NCBI GenBank assembly: GCA_009780115.1
Contig: WRAQ01000005.1
Span: 1 to 64,000 of the forward strand
Length of the DNA: 64,000 nt
Direction: 5' to 3'
Origin: Lachnospiraceae bacterium
GTDB lineage: Bacteria; Bacillota; Clostridia; Lachnospirales; Lachnospiraceae
Position 1 is the stretch's first letter; the number at the start of each line of letters is the position of its first letter. The notes beneath the pieces were generated by a model. It was not told the DNA's origin, did not search any database, and was given only the letters and a program-made list of their open reading frames with translations. Below, one piece after another: positions 41,701 through 51,643 of this stretch. Both the position numbers and the translations under genes were made by a program.

Positions 41701-42123
41701 GTGAATATTACTCAAATATTCAGCATTATCGTTAGTGCCGTTATTTTTGTTACGGTCATCCGCGCCCTTACAAAACAAAAACTAAATGAAGCCAATTCCG
41801 TTTTATGGCTGATAATCGCAGTCTTGACTTTTATTGTCGGTATATTTCCCAAAATAATTGACCGGATTGCTTTTGCGTTATATATTTATTATCCGCCGAC
41901 TCTTTTATTTATCGGCGTATCGGTCATGCTTTTATTGATTACCTTTAAAAGCTCGATGGATATTTCCCGCTTGGATGCGAGAGTTACAGAGCTGGCGATA
42001 TCATATTCAATCACGAATGAAGAAAATCGTCAGCTTAAGCAAAAGCTTAAAGAATTCGAACAAATTGGACAGGAAAAATCGGGACAAACTTCCGAGAATA
42101 CTGAGAATGGAGTTTTCGTATGA
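41701..42123 (+). CDS. DUF2304 membrane protein
   Basis: This 140-residue protein has three predicted membrane helices (about 5-22, 33-50 and 62-82) and a C-terminal coiled coil with Gln/Glu-rich tail. The layout matches DUF2304 proteins that accompany polysaccharide glycosyltransferases. GTG 41701 is preceded by AAAGGAG. It is the first gene of the Pel-type operon and overlaps the next gene by 4 bp. Its role is unknown. Confidence 0.75.
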   Translation: MNITQIFSIIVSAVIFVTVIRALTKQKLNEANSVLWLIIAVLTFIVGIFPKIIDRIAFALYIYYPPTLLFIGVSVMLLLITFKSSMDISRLDARVTELAISYSITNEENRQLKQKLKEFEQIGQEKSGQTSENTENGVFV

Positions 42124-44378
42124 GAATATTGATTACCGGTTCAGGTGCTTTCCGGGAAGCTTTAATTGACCGCTTGAAAAGAGAAAAAAACGAAATTTAT
42201 ACGATTGGCACTCAAGCTGCCGGCAGCAAAACATACCATTACGATTTCAAATATTCTGATCGAAAAATCAAGCACATCATCGCTGGGATAATGCCGGAAG
42301 TCATCGTTTTCCTCGGTGCCCAGGATGAAGAGTTTGCTGTCGATTGGAGCCAGGAACAGGCGATGGATTATTTGGCCGGTTTGTCAAATGTCTTAATCTC
42401 GGCACAGCAGTTGGGTATTGGCCGCTTTGTATATATTTCATCAACACAGATTTATGGAATGGGCTGGTGTTCGCGCCTTTCCGAACAAAGTGAAAAGAAA
42501 CCCCAGGATACCCGGAGCTTAGTGCTTAGCGAGGGTGAGTCGCTCTGCTTAAATTATACGGCAATGAGCAAAATGGAGAGTGTCGTTTTGCGGATGACCG
42601 AGATTTATGGTTTAGCTTCCCCTTTTGATTTTAGCAGCCGGTTATTTCTTGAAGCAACGATAGCGGAAAATCTGGAAAACTTCCATCCGCCCGTTGATAT
42701 GATTTTTAACCCTTTATATTTATCTGATGCGGTTGATGCTGTTTTTAAAGCCCTGGCACCAGGTAAAGCAGGCGGAGTTTTTAATGTCTGCGGCGGCCAG
42801 GTAATGCTTTCTGAATTTTACCGGGTTATTTCAACGCTGGTTAAAGAAAAATCCCTGGATGAAGAAGCGCTGGAAAAATTAGAGGGCACTGAACTAATTG
42901 TGCCAAAAGACAGCGGTGAGATTGAAGAAATATCAATTGCCGATTTATTAAAACCGGACGAAAGTGCGGGTTCGCATAGTAGCAATATCATTGTTGAGCG
43001 GACTTATGACGGCACCGAATTTTCGGAAGCTTATGGTTACCGCTCAATTATTGATGTAAATGTTGGTTTAAAGCGGACTTATGGCAATATGAAAAGGCGG
43101 CTTGAAAAAGTTGTTAAAACAAAAACCGGAAAAAAGAAAAAACTGGCTTTCCTTGCACCGTTATTTCCATACTTAGAAACATTATTTGCCTTTACGGTAT
43201 TCGCCCTTTTACATTATTATGTTCCGGATAATATCCCGCCGCTGGCAAATTTTGATTTCCTAACGCTAATGATAGTTTTAATCGGAATTACCTTAGGGGG
43301 TATCCAGCCGGTGCTTGCGGTGATGTTATGCGGTATTTTTTTATTCGTCTTGCGGATGCAGGATGGGCGGGCTTTTCTCGATGCAATTCTCGATATGCGG
43401 ATTATCATCAAGATTTTGAACTTGCTTATTATCGCCACTATCTGTGGTTATGCCCGCGATTATATGCGTTCGGTGATGTATGAAAAAAATCTGGAAGTTG
43501 ATGACCTAAATAATGAATTAGTGACAATATACAAAATAAACGCCGCTAATACCGAAATTAAGCAAAAGCTGGATGAGCGGCTTGCCGGTTATGATGACAG
43601 TCTTGCGAAGATGTTTTTAATTACCGACCGTCTCAATGCTTTAAGCCCGGAAAAGGTCTTCTTTGAAGCGGTTGATACCGTTTCGGATTTGATGCAATGT
43701 TATGATGTCAGTATTTATGCGGTTACAGGAACCGACTTCAAGATGTGCCGCTTGCTTGCCCGGACACCAAGCAGTGACCGGACGTACAAAATCAGTGTCT
43801 CCCTGGATGAATTAGGTGAGTTGAAAGATGTTGTCAGCCGTGATGAGGTATTTGTCAATCGTGGTATGCAAACGGATTTGCCGATGCTGGCAGCACCGGT
43901 ATTTTTTGATCATGAGCTGGTTTCGGTTATTATGTTGTGGGATTTGCCGTTTGAGAATCTGTCTCTTTATCATGTCAACCGCTTTATGACCCTGAGCCGT
44001 TTGATTGCTTCAAGCCTCGGGCGGGCTTATGCCTATACCAAGGATATCCGGGAACTTGCTTATGTACCGGGAACCGAAATCCTATTATTTGATGCTTTTA
44101 TGGAAAAATTGCGGATTTATAAAGAAGCGTTAGTGAAAGAAGCGATGCAATTTAAAACCATCGTTGTTTCACCGGCAAAATCCCGGCGTAATATTAGCAA
44201 TGCTGAATTGTCTGCGAAATTGCGGCCTTTACTCCGGGCGAATGATTATATCGGTGAAAACCGGGATGACCAGGATTCATTATATGTTTTGCTTTCTAAT
44301 ACAGACAAAGATAATATCGGCATAGTTATCGACCGTTTAGGCGGGGTTGGCCTGACCGGCCGGGAGATTATCTTATGA
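42120..44378 (+). CDS. pelD: PelD-type c-di-GMP receptor fused to an SDR/epimerase-like domain
   Basis: This 752-residue protein begins with an extended-SDR (epimerase-like) domain (about 1-325). Next come a basic linker, four membrane helices (about 345-450), a coiled segment, a GAF domain (about 500-640) and a degenerate GGDEF domain (about 640-750). The GGDEF position reads RDDQD (715-719), but the I-site RAND (706-709) is intact, as in PelD receptors that bind c-di-GMP and switch on Pel synthesis. In the SDR part the first glycine motif is degenerate (TGSGAFREAL), and Thr stands where the catalytic Tyr should precede SK. That domain may be a pseudoenzyme. Confidence 0.8.
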   Translation: MRILITGSGAFREALIDRLKREKNEIYTIGTQAAGSKTYHYDFKYSDRKIKHIIAGIMPEVIVFLGAQDEEFAVDWSQEQAMDYLAGLSNVLISAQQLGIGRFVYISSTQIYGMGWCSRLSEQSEKKPQDTRSLVLSEGESLCLNYTAMSKMESVVLRMTEIYGLASPFDFSSRLFLEATIAENLENFHPPVDMIFNPLYLSDAVDAVFKALAPGKAGGVFNVCGGQVMLSEFYRVISTLVKEKSLDEEALEKLEGTELIVPKDSGEIEEISIADLLKPDESAGSHSSNIIVERTYDGTEFSEAYGYRSIIDVNVGLKRTYGNMKRRLEKVVKTKTGKKKKLAFLAPLFPYLETLFAFTVFALLHYYVPDNIPPLANFDFLTLMIVLIGITLGGIQPVLAVMLCGIFLFVLRMQDGRAFLDAILDMRIIIKILNLLIIATICGYARDYMRSVMYEKNLEVDDLNNELVTIYKINAANTEIKQKLDERLAGYDDSLAKMFLITDRLNALSPEKVFFEAVDTVSDLMQCYDVSIYAVTGTDFKMCRLLARTPSSDRTYKISVSLDELGELKDVVSRDEVFVNRGMQTDLPMLAAPVFFDHELVSVIMLWDLPFENLSLYHVNRFMTLSRLIASSLGRAYAYTKDIRELAYVPGTEILLFDAFMEKLRIYKEALVKEAMQFKTIVVSPAKSRRNISNAELSAKLRPLLRANDYIGENRDDQDSLYVLLSNTDKDNIGIVIDRLGGVGLTGREIIL

Positions 44379-45271
44379 CCGCAGTAATCATTATTTTGAG
44401 TATTAATACAAATATTGCCCTCTTTTTCTTAATTAAGGGGTTTGTAACTTCGTCCCCGGATTTAAAAATTATGGGGATAGTGATGTTCCTTACCCCGCCG
44501 GTGGGGGTGGTTTGTTATATCGGGCAGTATTTTATCCGTCGTTTTTCCCGGAAGCCAAAGGAAATAGCCCTTGACGAGGTAGGTTTTGACAAAACCCGCC
44601 GTGAACGGGTTAGTGAGCCTGATATTGAAGCGGAAATGCAAGCGGTCCCATTAGAAGAATTGTTTCTGATTTCCGCTGATGCAGATAAACGAAAAGGGAT
44701 TTTGACCGAATTGAAAAAAGAATCGGCGATTAATTACGGGGCTGTATCCAAAGCACTTGACAATGATGACCCGGAATCATCCCATTATGCGGCGGCGGCT
44801 TTGGCAAACGCCAAAGCGGAATTTGAAAATGAATTACGTGATTATGATAACCGTTATACCCATGAACGGGACAATGAAACCCTTTGCCGCGAGTATGCAG
44901 GCCGGGTCCGTGATTTCCTTGCCAGCGGGATTTTAACCGGGGTTGAGCTTACGCGTTATCATTATCTGAATATGAATTTGCTGATGTCAATTAAGCAGTT
45001 TAATAAACCGCTTTTTCCGGAAGATTATGATTATATTGTGAAATCAGCATTTTATAACCGGGAATACGGCATCGCCGAAACGTGGGCGCTGGAAGGGCAT
45101 CAGCTTAAATCTATGGAAGCAAGTTACTTGAATTTACTTAAAGTGTATTATGATACCGGCCGTTTTTCAGACTTTTTTGCTATTATGGATAGTCTTAAAA
45201 AGTCTGATGTAGAGTTGAGTGAGGAAGGGTTGAATATGGTGCGGTTTTTTGTCCGTCCTAAGGGTATATAA
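44375..45271 (+). CDS. pelE: PelE-like membrane-anchored TPR protein
   Basis: This 298-residue protein has two N-terminal membrane helices (about 4-22 and 33-55) and a helical, TPR-like cytoplasmic domain. The same layout is found in PelE, which scaffolds the inner-membrane Pel complex with PelD and PelG. Sequence identity to known PelE cannot be judged here. The call rests on layout and on position between pelD and pelF/pelG. It overlaps both neighbours (ATGA and a 1-bp overlap). Confidence 0.65.
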   Translation: MTAVIIILSINTNIALFFLIKGFVTSSPDLKIMGIVMFLTPPVGVVCYIGQYFIRRFSRKPKEIALDEVGFDKTRRERVSEPDIEAEMQAVPLEELFLISADADKRKGILTELKKESAINYGAVSKALDNDDPESSHYAAAALANAKAEFENELRDYDNRYTHERDNETLCREYAGRVRDFLASGILTGVELTRYHYLNMNLLMSIKQFNKPLFPEDYDYIVKSAFYNREYGIAETWALEGHQLKSMEASYLNLLKVYYDTGRFSDFFAIMDSLKKSDVELSEEGLNMVRFFVRPKGI

Positions 45272-47577
45272 TGCAAACTAGTGTTTTTCTTTTTAACTTA
45301 CCGATGTATTTATTGATTTGCACAGCGTATTTTTTAGTATTTGTTGCAGTCCCCTTCTGGTTGCGCGGATATCGGTTTCGCGAAAGCAATACGGCCCCCA
45401 AAATTTTAAGCACCTTACTTTTTTCCAATATAACGGTAATTTTTACGGTTTATATTTTGTCCGCTTTGGGTATATATTATCGTTTCACTTTGATTCTTAC
45501 CCTTTTACTTATTTGCTTTGCTTATCGTTATGTCCATAATCCCAGCAGCCGCGGGGCTTTAATCACTAGTTTTCTTTATCATCTCAAAAATATCGCCGAC
45601 AGTGTAGAACTTCCCCGCGTAATGCTGAAAAACTTTTTTGTTTCATTACGCACTGGAATTATTTTAATAATCAAGAAAATAAAAAATCCGCCGGCATTTA
45701 TAATAACATGCGTTATTTTCGGTTACAGGATTTATCTGACTAGTTATCATTCGCTTAATAATTTGTTTTTCGGTACTTCGGATATGTATGTCCACACCGA
45801 GTGGATTAAATATATGCAAAGAAATGACCCGTTTCACGGCGGGGTTTACCCGCTTGGTTTCCATTCAATCGTTATTAGCTTAGCTGATATATTTGGTTTT
45901 AATCCGGTTACGGTGGTCAGGATGCTTGGGGCGATTATCGGGTTTTTGATATTTTATTCGCTTTACTTTTTGCTCCGGCGGACGATGCGTTCATATTTTG
46001 CGGTCAATTTGGTATTATTTTTGTTTGTTGTTGTTGAGATATTCCCCAATTGGGCGACCGAGCGGCATTTCCTCGGTTTACCCCAGGAGTATGCCACCAT
46101 CTTTTTGTATCCGGCCGCTTTTTATTTATGGTCTTATTTGCGGGAAGTCCGGACTTTATCAAAACAGGGGGCGATTACTAATGCTTCAATTTTCTTTGAA
46201 TCCTACGATTTGGTTGATATTGATGGGATAAAGAAAAAGCATCGTTGGTTTGTAATGGCCTATGGCTCACCTAAGTGGTATCTGGTTCATTTTGTGGTTG
46301 CGGTCAGCCTTACCTTGCTGATTCATCCTTTTGTTACGATTATTGCTTTGCTGTTTAGCGCAGCAATTTTCATAAGCCATCTTGCCTACCTTAATTGGGC
46401 GGCCTTTATCCGGCTGGCAGCGGCCGTGGTGATTGGTTCGGTGATAGCGCTTCTTCCAATGGGGATAGGGCTTTTGCAAGGGATTCCGCTGCATGGTTCA
46501 TTTGCCTGGGCGACCCAGGTGATGGCCGGTTCTATGGGGGCTAACTATATGGCCGCAGTAAATGAAGCGGCGGCAGCGGCAGAAGAGTTCACCCCGGTGA
46601 CGGGCTTTTTTGAATATATTTATTGGAATCTGCGTTGGAGCGGCCAATTTGAGAAATTTGGCGACTTGGATTTGTTATGGTTGATTCCGGCATTGCTGAT
46701 AATGATTCTGGGGATAGCTTTTGCCTTTATTCCTTACAAGAAACGGCCGCACAGTGAGTATTTTGCCGCTTTTTCGTTAAATTCGCTATTACTTCTCATT
46801 TTATATATACTGGCTTATTTACGGATTTTTTCATTAATTGAGGACAGCCGTTTATATAGCTTTTTTATTTATTCATTACCCTTAGCGCTGGCGGTTCTTC
46901 CGGAATTAATTCATACACTTTTTTATGATGATAATGGGGGGAAATTCATCAAACTTAAGAAAGCTGTTTATTTATGTATAGTTGTTTTAGTTTTTGCCGG
47001 CGGCGGAAGTCTGATTTTCAAAGAATATGGCTTTAACCGTTTGCAACGGGTCGCAATGATGCAATATAACAGCTCGGTTAAAATTTATTATCAAATAAAT
47101 AGTGAGTTCCCCCGCGATTCATGGGTTATTGTATCCTCGTTTGTTGAATATCCGCAAACATTATTTGAGGGATATCATTATGGGATGTCTGACTTTATCT
47201 TTGACCTTGAAGACCCTTTAGCTGACGAACCCTTGAAGTTTGATGCCGAAAATCTATTTATTTTTATAGTGAAAAGGGCTAACCTATATGGTTCCCGCAG
47301 CAGTCTCGTGCGTTTGGGCGAAGATGTTGACCTTCCGGTCTTTGACCCGGTTTGGGCGGCGGTTGACCTTGCGGTAGAAGCGGAGGGGCATAATAATTAT
47401 TCAATTTATTCAAATTTGTATTTAAACGGCGTTCTACAGGCAAAAGCTTATGCTTGGGTGCAAGCTTACCAAAAAATATTTCCGGTTGAGATGACGAAAT
47501 ATTATGAAGATGATTTCTTGCTGGTTTATCGTTTGCACCAAAATATATATGCTTTAAATGACTTACGGCTTTATTAA
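45271..47577 (+). CDS. Large polytopic membrane protein, GT-C-like
   Basis: This 768-residue protein has about 13-14 predicted membrane helices and a large C-terminal extracytoplasmic domain. A conserved-looking loop GTSDMYVHTEWIKYMQ near residue 170 resembles the acidic loop of GT-C glycosyltransferases that use lipid-linked sugars. It is not a standard Pel protein of Gram-negative operons, and may add side sugars or export material. The ATG overlaps the pelE stop. A 42-bp gap follows before the GT2 gene. Confidence 0.6.
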   Translation: MQTSVFLFNLPMYLLICTAYFLVFVAVPFWLRGYRFRESNTAPKILSTLLFSNITVIFTVYILSALGIYYRFTLILTLLLICFAYRYVHNPSSRGALITSFLYHLKNIADSVELPRVMLKNFFVSLRTGIILIIKKIKNPPAFIITCVIFGYRIYLTSYHSLNNLFFGTSDMYVHTEWIKYMQRNDPFHGGVYPLGFHSIVISLADIFGFNPVTVVRMLGAIIGFLIFYSLYFLLRRTMRSYFAVNLVLFLFVVVEIFPNWATERHFLGLPQEYATIFLYPAAFYLWSYLREVRTLSKQGAITNASIFFESYDLVDIDGIKKKHRWFVMAYGSPKWYLVHFVVAVSLTLLIHPFVTIIALLFSAAIFISHLAYLNWAAFIRLAAAVVIGSVIALLPMGIGLLQGIPLHGSFAWATQVMAGSMGANYMAAVNEAAAAAEEFTPVTGFFEYIYWNLRWSGQFEKFGDLDLLWLIPALLIMILGIAFAFIPYKKRPHSEYFAAFSLNSLLLLILYILAYLRIFSLIEDSRLYSFFIYSLPLALAVLPELIHTLFYDDNGGKFIKLKKAVYLCIVVLVFAGGGSLIFKEYGFNRLQRVAMMQYNSSVKIYYQINSEFPRDSWVIVSSFVEYPQTLFEGYHYGMSDFIFDLEDPLADEPLKFDAENLFIFIVKRANLYGSRSSLVRLGEDVDLPVFDPVWAAVDLAVEAEGHNNYSIYSNLYLNGVLQAKAYAWVQAYQKIFPVEMTKYYEDDFLLVYRLHQNIYALNDLRLY

Positions 47578-47631
47578 AGTATAATGAGTTTGTCTAAGAT
47601 GCCTTAAAAGTTTGCGGGCATGGAGGCTGGT

Positions 47632-48432
47632 ATGCCAACAAGAAGATTTAAATCAGCGGCCTACTTAGAGGCTGAACCGGAGGCTAAGATTTTAGTTTGT
47701 ATTCCGGCTTATAATGAATCGGCGACGATAATGGATATTATTTGCGGAGTTGAAGCCATAATCCCGGCGAATTTTGACCTATTGATAATTGATGATGGCT
47801 CTGATGATATGACCGGGGCGATTTGCCGGATGAAAGGTGTAAAAGTTATCGGGCACCCTTTTAATATGGGTTATGGTGCCGCTCTAAAAACAGCATATAA
47901 ATATGCGGTAATAAATAATTATGATTTTGTGATTCAACTTGATGCTGACGGACAGCATGATGTTTCCAATATTATACCATTGTATGAGCGGCTGAATGCT
48001 GATGATGTTCCGGATATAGTGATTGGCTCACGCTTTCTTCCCGGGGCGGGAAGTTTTGAGATACCGGTATATAAAAAGGTGGTTATCAATTTTTTCCGCC
48101 TGTTAATCCGGATGGTTTGCAAAATAAAGATTACTGACCCGACGTCGGGGCTTCAGGGTATCAGGCTCAATGCTTTTTCTCATTATGCCTGTTTCAACAA
48201 ATTTGCGATTGATTATCCGGATGCTAATATGATTGTCCAAATGGCGATGAAAGGTTATGTTATCTGTGAAATACCGGCAGTTATGCATTCGCGCAATTTT
48301 GGTGAAAGTATGCATTCCGGTTTTGTTGAACCGGCGATGTATATTATCAAGATGATACTTTCGGTCTTTATTGTGAGTTTTAGGGAAATTAAACGGAAAC
48401 CAAAGATATACTACCGCCGGCCCAAAAAATAA
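47632..48432 (+). CDS. Glycosyltransferase family 2
   Basis: This 266-residue GT-A enzyme has the nucleotide-sugar motif VCIPAYNESATI, IIDDGSDD, and the metal motif QLDADGQHD. A basic C-terminus without clear membrane helices suggests a dolichyl-phosphate mannose synthase-like transferase that could feed the GT-C-like protein upstream. I chose ATG 47632 because GGAGG lies 6 nt upstream. An ATG at 47620 would include that site. Confidence 0.85.
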   Translation: MPTRRFKSAAYLEAEPEAKILVCIPAYNESATIMDIICGVEAIIPANFDLLIIDDGSDDMTGAICRMKGVKVIGHPFNMGYGAALKTAYKYAVINNYDFVIQLDADGQHDVSNIIPLYERLNADDVPDIVIGSRFLPGAGSFEIPVYKKVVINFFRLLIRMVCKIKITDPTSGLQGIRLNAFSHYACFNKFAIDYPDANMIVQMAMKGYVICEIPAVMHSRNFGESMHSGFVEPAMYIIKMILSVFIVSFREIKRKPKIYYRRPKK

Positions 48433-48442
48433 GGAGTACAGT

Positions 48443-48514
48443 ATGAAAGATAAATCTTTCATAATCTTGATTTATATGCCTGCTTGGGCAGGCAGATGGG
48501 AGTTAAATGCTTAA
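48443..48514 (+). CDS. Short leader-like ORF before the DUF2194 gene
   Basis: A 23-codon ORF has a good AAGGAG site 7 nt before its ATG. Its stop (48512-48514) lies just past the ATG of the next gene (48507), a coupling arrangement. A TGCCTGC/GCAGGCA hairpin lies inside it. It may be a translational leader or a chance ORF; the peptide itself matches nothing I know. Confidence 0.35.
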   Translation: MKDKSFIILIYMPAWAGRWELNA

Positions 48515-50159
48515 AATACGCGATTTTATTGTCATCTTTGCTTTGTGTATGACCTTGCTTTTATTTTTCCTTGCTTTTACGCCCTATACGTATAGCAGTT
48601 ATTTTAGTATGAGTGAAAGGGAGATCATCACAAAAATTGAAAAGCAAGACCTTGGCATAAGCAACCGTTCGATTGCGATTATTAACAGTTCTAATGAGGA
48701 TATTAGAAATGTTATCACTAGTACCCTTGGATGGATGCAAATAAATCATGTGGTTTATGATACAATCGCCGAGATGGATAACGAGGAAACGTTGGTAATT
48801 ACTAGCTCTATAATCAATGCTGATGATATTTCAATGATTAAAGATTTTCTTAGTACCGGCGGAAACGTTATCTTTGCCGCGAAACTTGATTTCGTTTTGG
48901 GACTTGATTTTGCAAATGATGAGTTGTTTGAGCTGCTTGGAATTAAAACACAGACACCGGATTATGAGGTTGCCGGTTTTACGATTTATGATGGGATAAT
49001 CTTAAGCGGCCTTACTCATGTCCCTGAATATAGTTTTGTTAGTAATGGATTAGAATTGCATGGCCATGCCAAGATTTTTGCCAATGGTTATAGCCCGGCT
49101 CTTGCCGCTGAAATAGAGGAAGACCCTGTCCGGGCTGAATATCCGGATATAACCCCCTTGATATGGCGTACTATTTATGAAAACGGGCAGGTATTTGCAA
49201 TTAATGCCCCGTTCCTTTCCGAAACCTCCGGTGCGGGAGTCCTTGCGGGAGTCCTTGCGTTATGTTATGATGATTTGCTTTATCCCGTCGTTGGAACAAA
49301 GACGGTTGCCCTGGAGAACTTTCCTTATATCCGTGACATTTATTATCCGGTTAATGCCCGGACGACTTTTGCTTATACCCGTGATATCATTTGGCCGGGT
49401 CTGTTATCAACGGCGAAAAATATGGATCTGACATATACATGTTATACGAACGGTGATTTTTATCAAAGTACAGAAGCCGAGATTTCGCTCCAGTTTATTT
49501 TGGAAGAACTTAGTCATTTGAACTATGGAGAATTAGCTTATGGATCAGCGGGACTGGGCAGGTACGAGGCAGATATGCAGTATCTGAATGAACACTTTTA
49601 TGGTATCAAGATTAATAGTTTGATAAACCCAACCGGTATTTATGGCACCAATATCACTGCGGTTAGTAATACGGATAAATTCGAAGGATTCACCTGGCAA
49701 AATGACAAAGCTGTCACTTTGCCGGTTACCGGAAGCGGTAATGATGTGAATGAAAGCACTTTTGCATTTGAGAGTTATATCACCGCTTTTGGTTTTGCCA
49801 TGCATCACATTGATATGGAGCCGGTTTTTCTTGAAGAAAATACAGCGAATCTTTATATGCGTGATGTCAGTGCAAAATTGTATGATTTGTTTCAGCGGCG
49901 TGATTATCTTGAAGCTGCCTCGGCTCTTATTGCATCACAGCGGGTCAAAGATTATTTGAATTTGAATATGGCTGTCACTTATCAGGAGAATGGAATTGAT
50001 GCGGTACTGAACGGACATCGTGATGCGGTCAAATTTATCCTGCGGACAACAAAGGATATTAACGAACGCAGAAGTTCCGGGATAACGATTCAAAAGATTT
50101 ATGAAGGCGTTTATCTGCTTACGGTTGAAAGTGAGAGTTTTTCGATAGTTTTAGAATGA
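48507..50159 (+). CDS. DUF2194 membrane-anchored protein of the Pel-type locus
   Basis: This 550-residue protein has one N-terminal membrane helix (about 8-28). The extracytoplasmic part has an alpha/beta domain and a segment (about 290-360) resembling polysaccharide deacetylase folds (TRDIIWPGLLSTAKNMDLTY). DUF2194 proteins are found with pelF and pelG in Gram-positive bacteria. A deacetylase or hydrolase acting on the polymer, like PelA, is plausible but the catalytic residues are not obvious. Its own ribosome site GGGAG precedes ATG. Confidence 0.65.
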   Translation: MLKIRDFIVIFALCMTLLLFFLAFTPYTYSSYFSMSEREIITKIEKQDLGISNRSIAIINSSNEDIRNVITSTLGWMQINHVVYDTIAEMDNEETLVITSSIINADDISMIKDFLSTGGNVIFAAKLDFVLGLDFANDELFELLGIKTQTPDYEVAGFTIYDGIILSGLTHVPEYSFVSNGLELHGHAKIFANGYSPALAAEIEEDPVRAEYPDITPLIWRTIYENGQVFAINAPFLSETSGAGVLAGVLALCYDDLLYPVVGTKTVALENFPYIRDIYYPVNARTTFAYTRDIIWPGLLSTAKNMDLTYTCYTNGDFYQSTEAEISLQFILEELSHLNYGELAYGSAGLGRYEADMQYLNEHFYGIKINSLINPTGIYGTNITAVSNTDKFEGFTWQNDKAVTLPVTGSGNDVNESTFAFESYITAFGFAMHHIDMEPVFLEENTANLYMRDVSAKLYDLFQRRDYLEAASALIASQRVKDYLNLNMAVTYQENGIDAVLNGHRDAVKFILRTTKDINERRSSGITIQKIYEGVYLLTVESESFSIVLE

Positions 50160-50204
50160 AGAAATAAAAGCCATTCTTTAAGATTTATTAAGCATGGAGG
50201 TAGC

Positions 50205-51629
50205 ATGAAAATATGTATGATGATTGAAGGTGCATACCCATATTTGCGCGGGGGTGTTTCCAGTTGGGTAAATGATATCATTACCAAGATGCCGGAGCAT
50301 GAGTTTGTTATTCAAACGATTGGTGCTTTTACTGCTGATGCCGGAAAATTTCTTTGTTCGATTCCGGATAATGTGGTTGAAATATCGGAAGCTTTCCTTG
50401 ACGGCGGTGATACCGACAGCAAAAAAGGGCGTAAGCGCTTAAGTAAAAAGGAATATGAGGCTGTCCGTTCGCTTTTATTTGGCGCTGATGACCGGTGGGA
50501 AGATATTTTTGATATGTTCCAAAAGAACCCGATTTCTTTGCATAACTTGCTGATGGGGCCGGATTTTTTTAAAGCGGCAAGGGAATATTATGATGCAAAT
50601 TATAGCCGGGTCGCTTTTTCCGATTTTCTTTGGACCTGCCGTTCAATGTACCTCCCGATTTTTACAGTCCTCAAATGCAAATTTCCGGAAGCAGATGTTT
50701 ATCATGCAATCGCGACCGGTTATGCCGGGGTGACGGCAACCTGTGCCGGATATATTTATAACAAACCGGTTATCTTAACCGAACATGGTATTTATACGCG
50801 GGAACGGGAAGAAGAGATAATCCGGGCGAAATGGACAAAAGGAATTTATAAAGACCTTTGGATTGACCATTTTTACCGTCTTTCTACTTGTATTTACAAT
50901 CGTGCCGATTATATTTATTCACTTTTTAAACGGGCGCGGGATACGCAAATCGAGCTTGGTTGTAGTGAAGAAAATACCGAAGTTATTCATAATGGCATTC
51001 GTTATGAAGGAATGCAGAATATCCCGGTAAAAGATGAAAAAGATACTAATATCAATATTGGCGCCGTGGTACGTGTCGTCCCGATTAAAGATATAAAAAC
51101 AATGATTAGTGCTTTCCATCATGCCCGTGAAACGGTAGATAATATTCGTCTATATATCATGGGCGGAACCAATGAAGATGAAGAATATTATCAGGAGTGC
51201 CTTGATTTAGTTGAAATGCTGGGGACCGAAGGTGTTACCTTTACCGGTCACATCAATGTAAAGGATCATATCGGCAAAATGGATATTATCCTGCTTACCA
51301 GTATCAGCGAAGGGCAGCCGCTTAGTATTCTGGAGGGGATGGCCGCCGGCAAAGCTTGTATTTCTACACGTGTTGGCGACTGCTTTGATATGTTATATGC
51401 TGATGATCCGGATAAAAGCGCCGGAATCGTCGTGCCGGTTATGTCAGTGGGCAAATTAGCTGAAGCTATGGTGACTTTGGCTGTTGATGACAAACTACGC
51501 AAAAAGATGGGTGAAAATGGACAGGCAATTGTCCTTGAATCCTATCAGGATACGATGATGATTGATAAATACCGCAAGGTATATCAGCAGGCAAAAAGTT
51601 GTGTGAAGAAAGCAAAAGCATATCGATAA
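50205..51629 (+). CDS. pelF: Pel polysaccharide synthase, GT4 glycosyltransferase PelF
   Basis: This 474-residue cytosolic GT4 polymerises the Pel backbone from UDP-sugars in known systems. The N-terminus MIEGAYPYLRGGVSSWV is highly characteristic of PelF, and the C-terminal donor site reads TSISEGQPLSILEGMAAGK. CATGGAGG precedes ATG. It is followed 14 bp later by pelG, the standard pairing. Confidence 0.92.
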   Translation: MKICMMIEGAYPYLRGGVSSWVNDIITKMPEHEFVIQTIGAFTADAGKFLCSIPDNVVEISEAFLDGGDTDSKKGRKRLSKKEYEAVRSLLFGADDRWEDIFDMFQKNPISLHNLLMGPDFFKAAREYYDANYSRVAFSDFLWTCRSMYLPIFTVLKCKFPEADVYHAIATGYAGVTATCAGYIYNKPVILTEHGIYTREREEEIIRAKWTKGIYKDLWIDHFYRLSTCIYNRADYIYSLFKRARDTQIELGCSEENTEVIHNGIRYEGMQNIPVKDEKDTNINIGAVVRVVPIKDIKTMISAFHHARETVDNIRLYIMGGTNEDEEYYQECLDLVEMLGTEGVTFTGHINVKDHIGKMDIILLTSISEGQPLSILEGMAAGKACISTRVGDCFDMLYADDPDKSAGIVVPVMSVGKLAEAMVTLAVDDKLRKKMGENGQAIVLESYQDTMMIDKYRKVYQQAKSCVKKAKAYR

Positions 51630-51643
51630 TAAGGAGCAAAAAA

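Noticed and set aside
48103-48462. Leftward 119-codon ORF opposite the GT2 gene
   Set aside because: Antisense shadow of a well-supported glycosyltransferase; no start signals.
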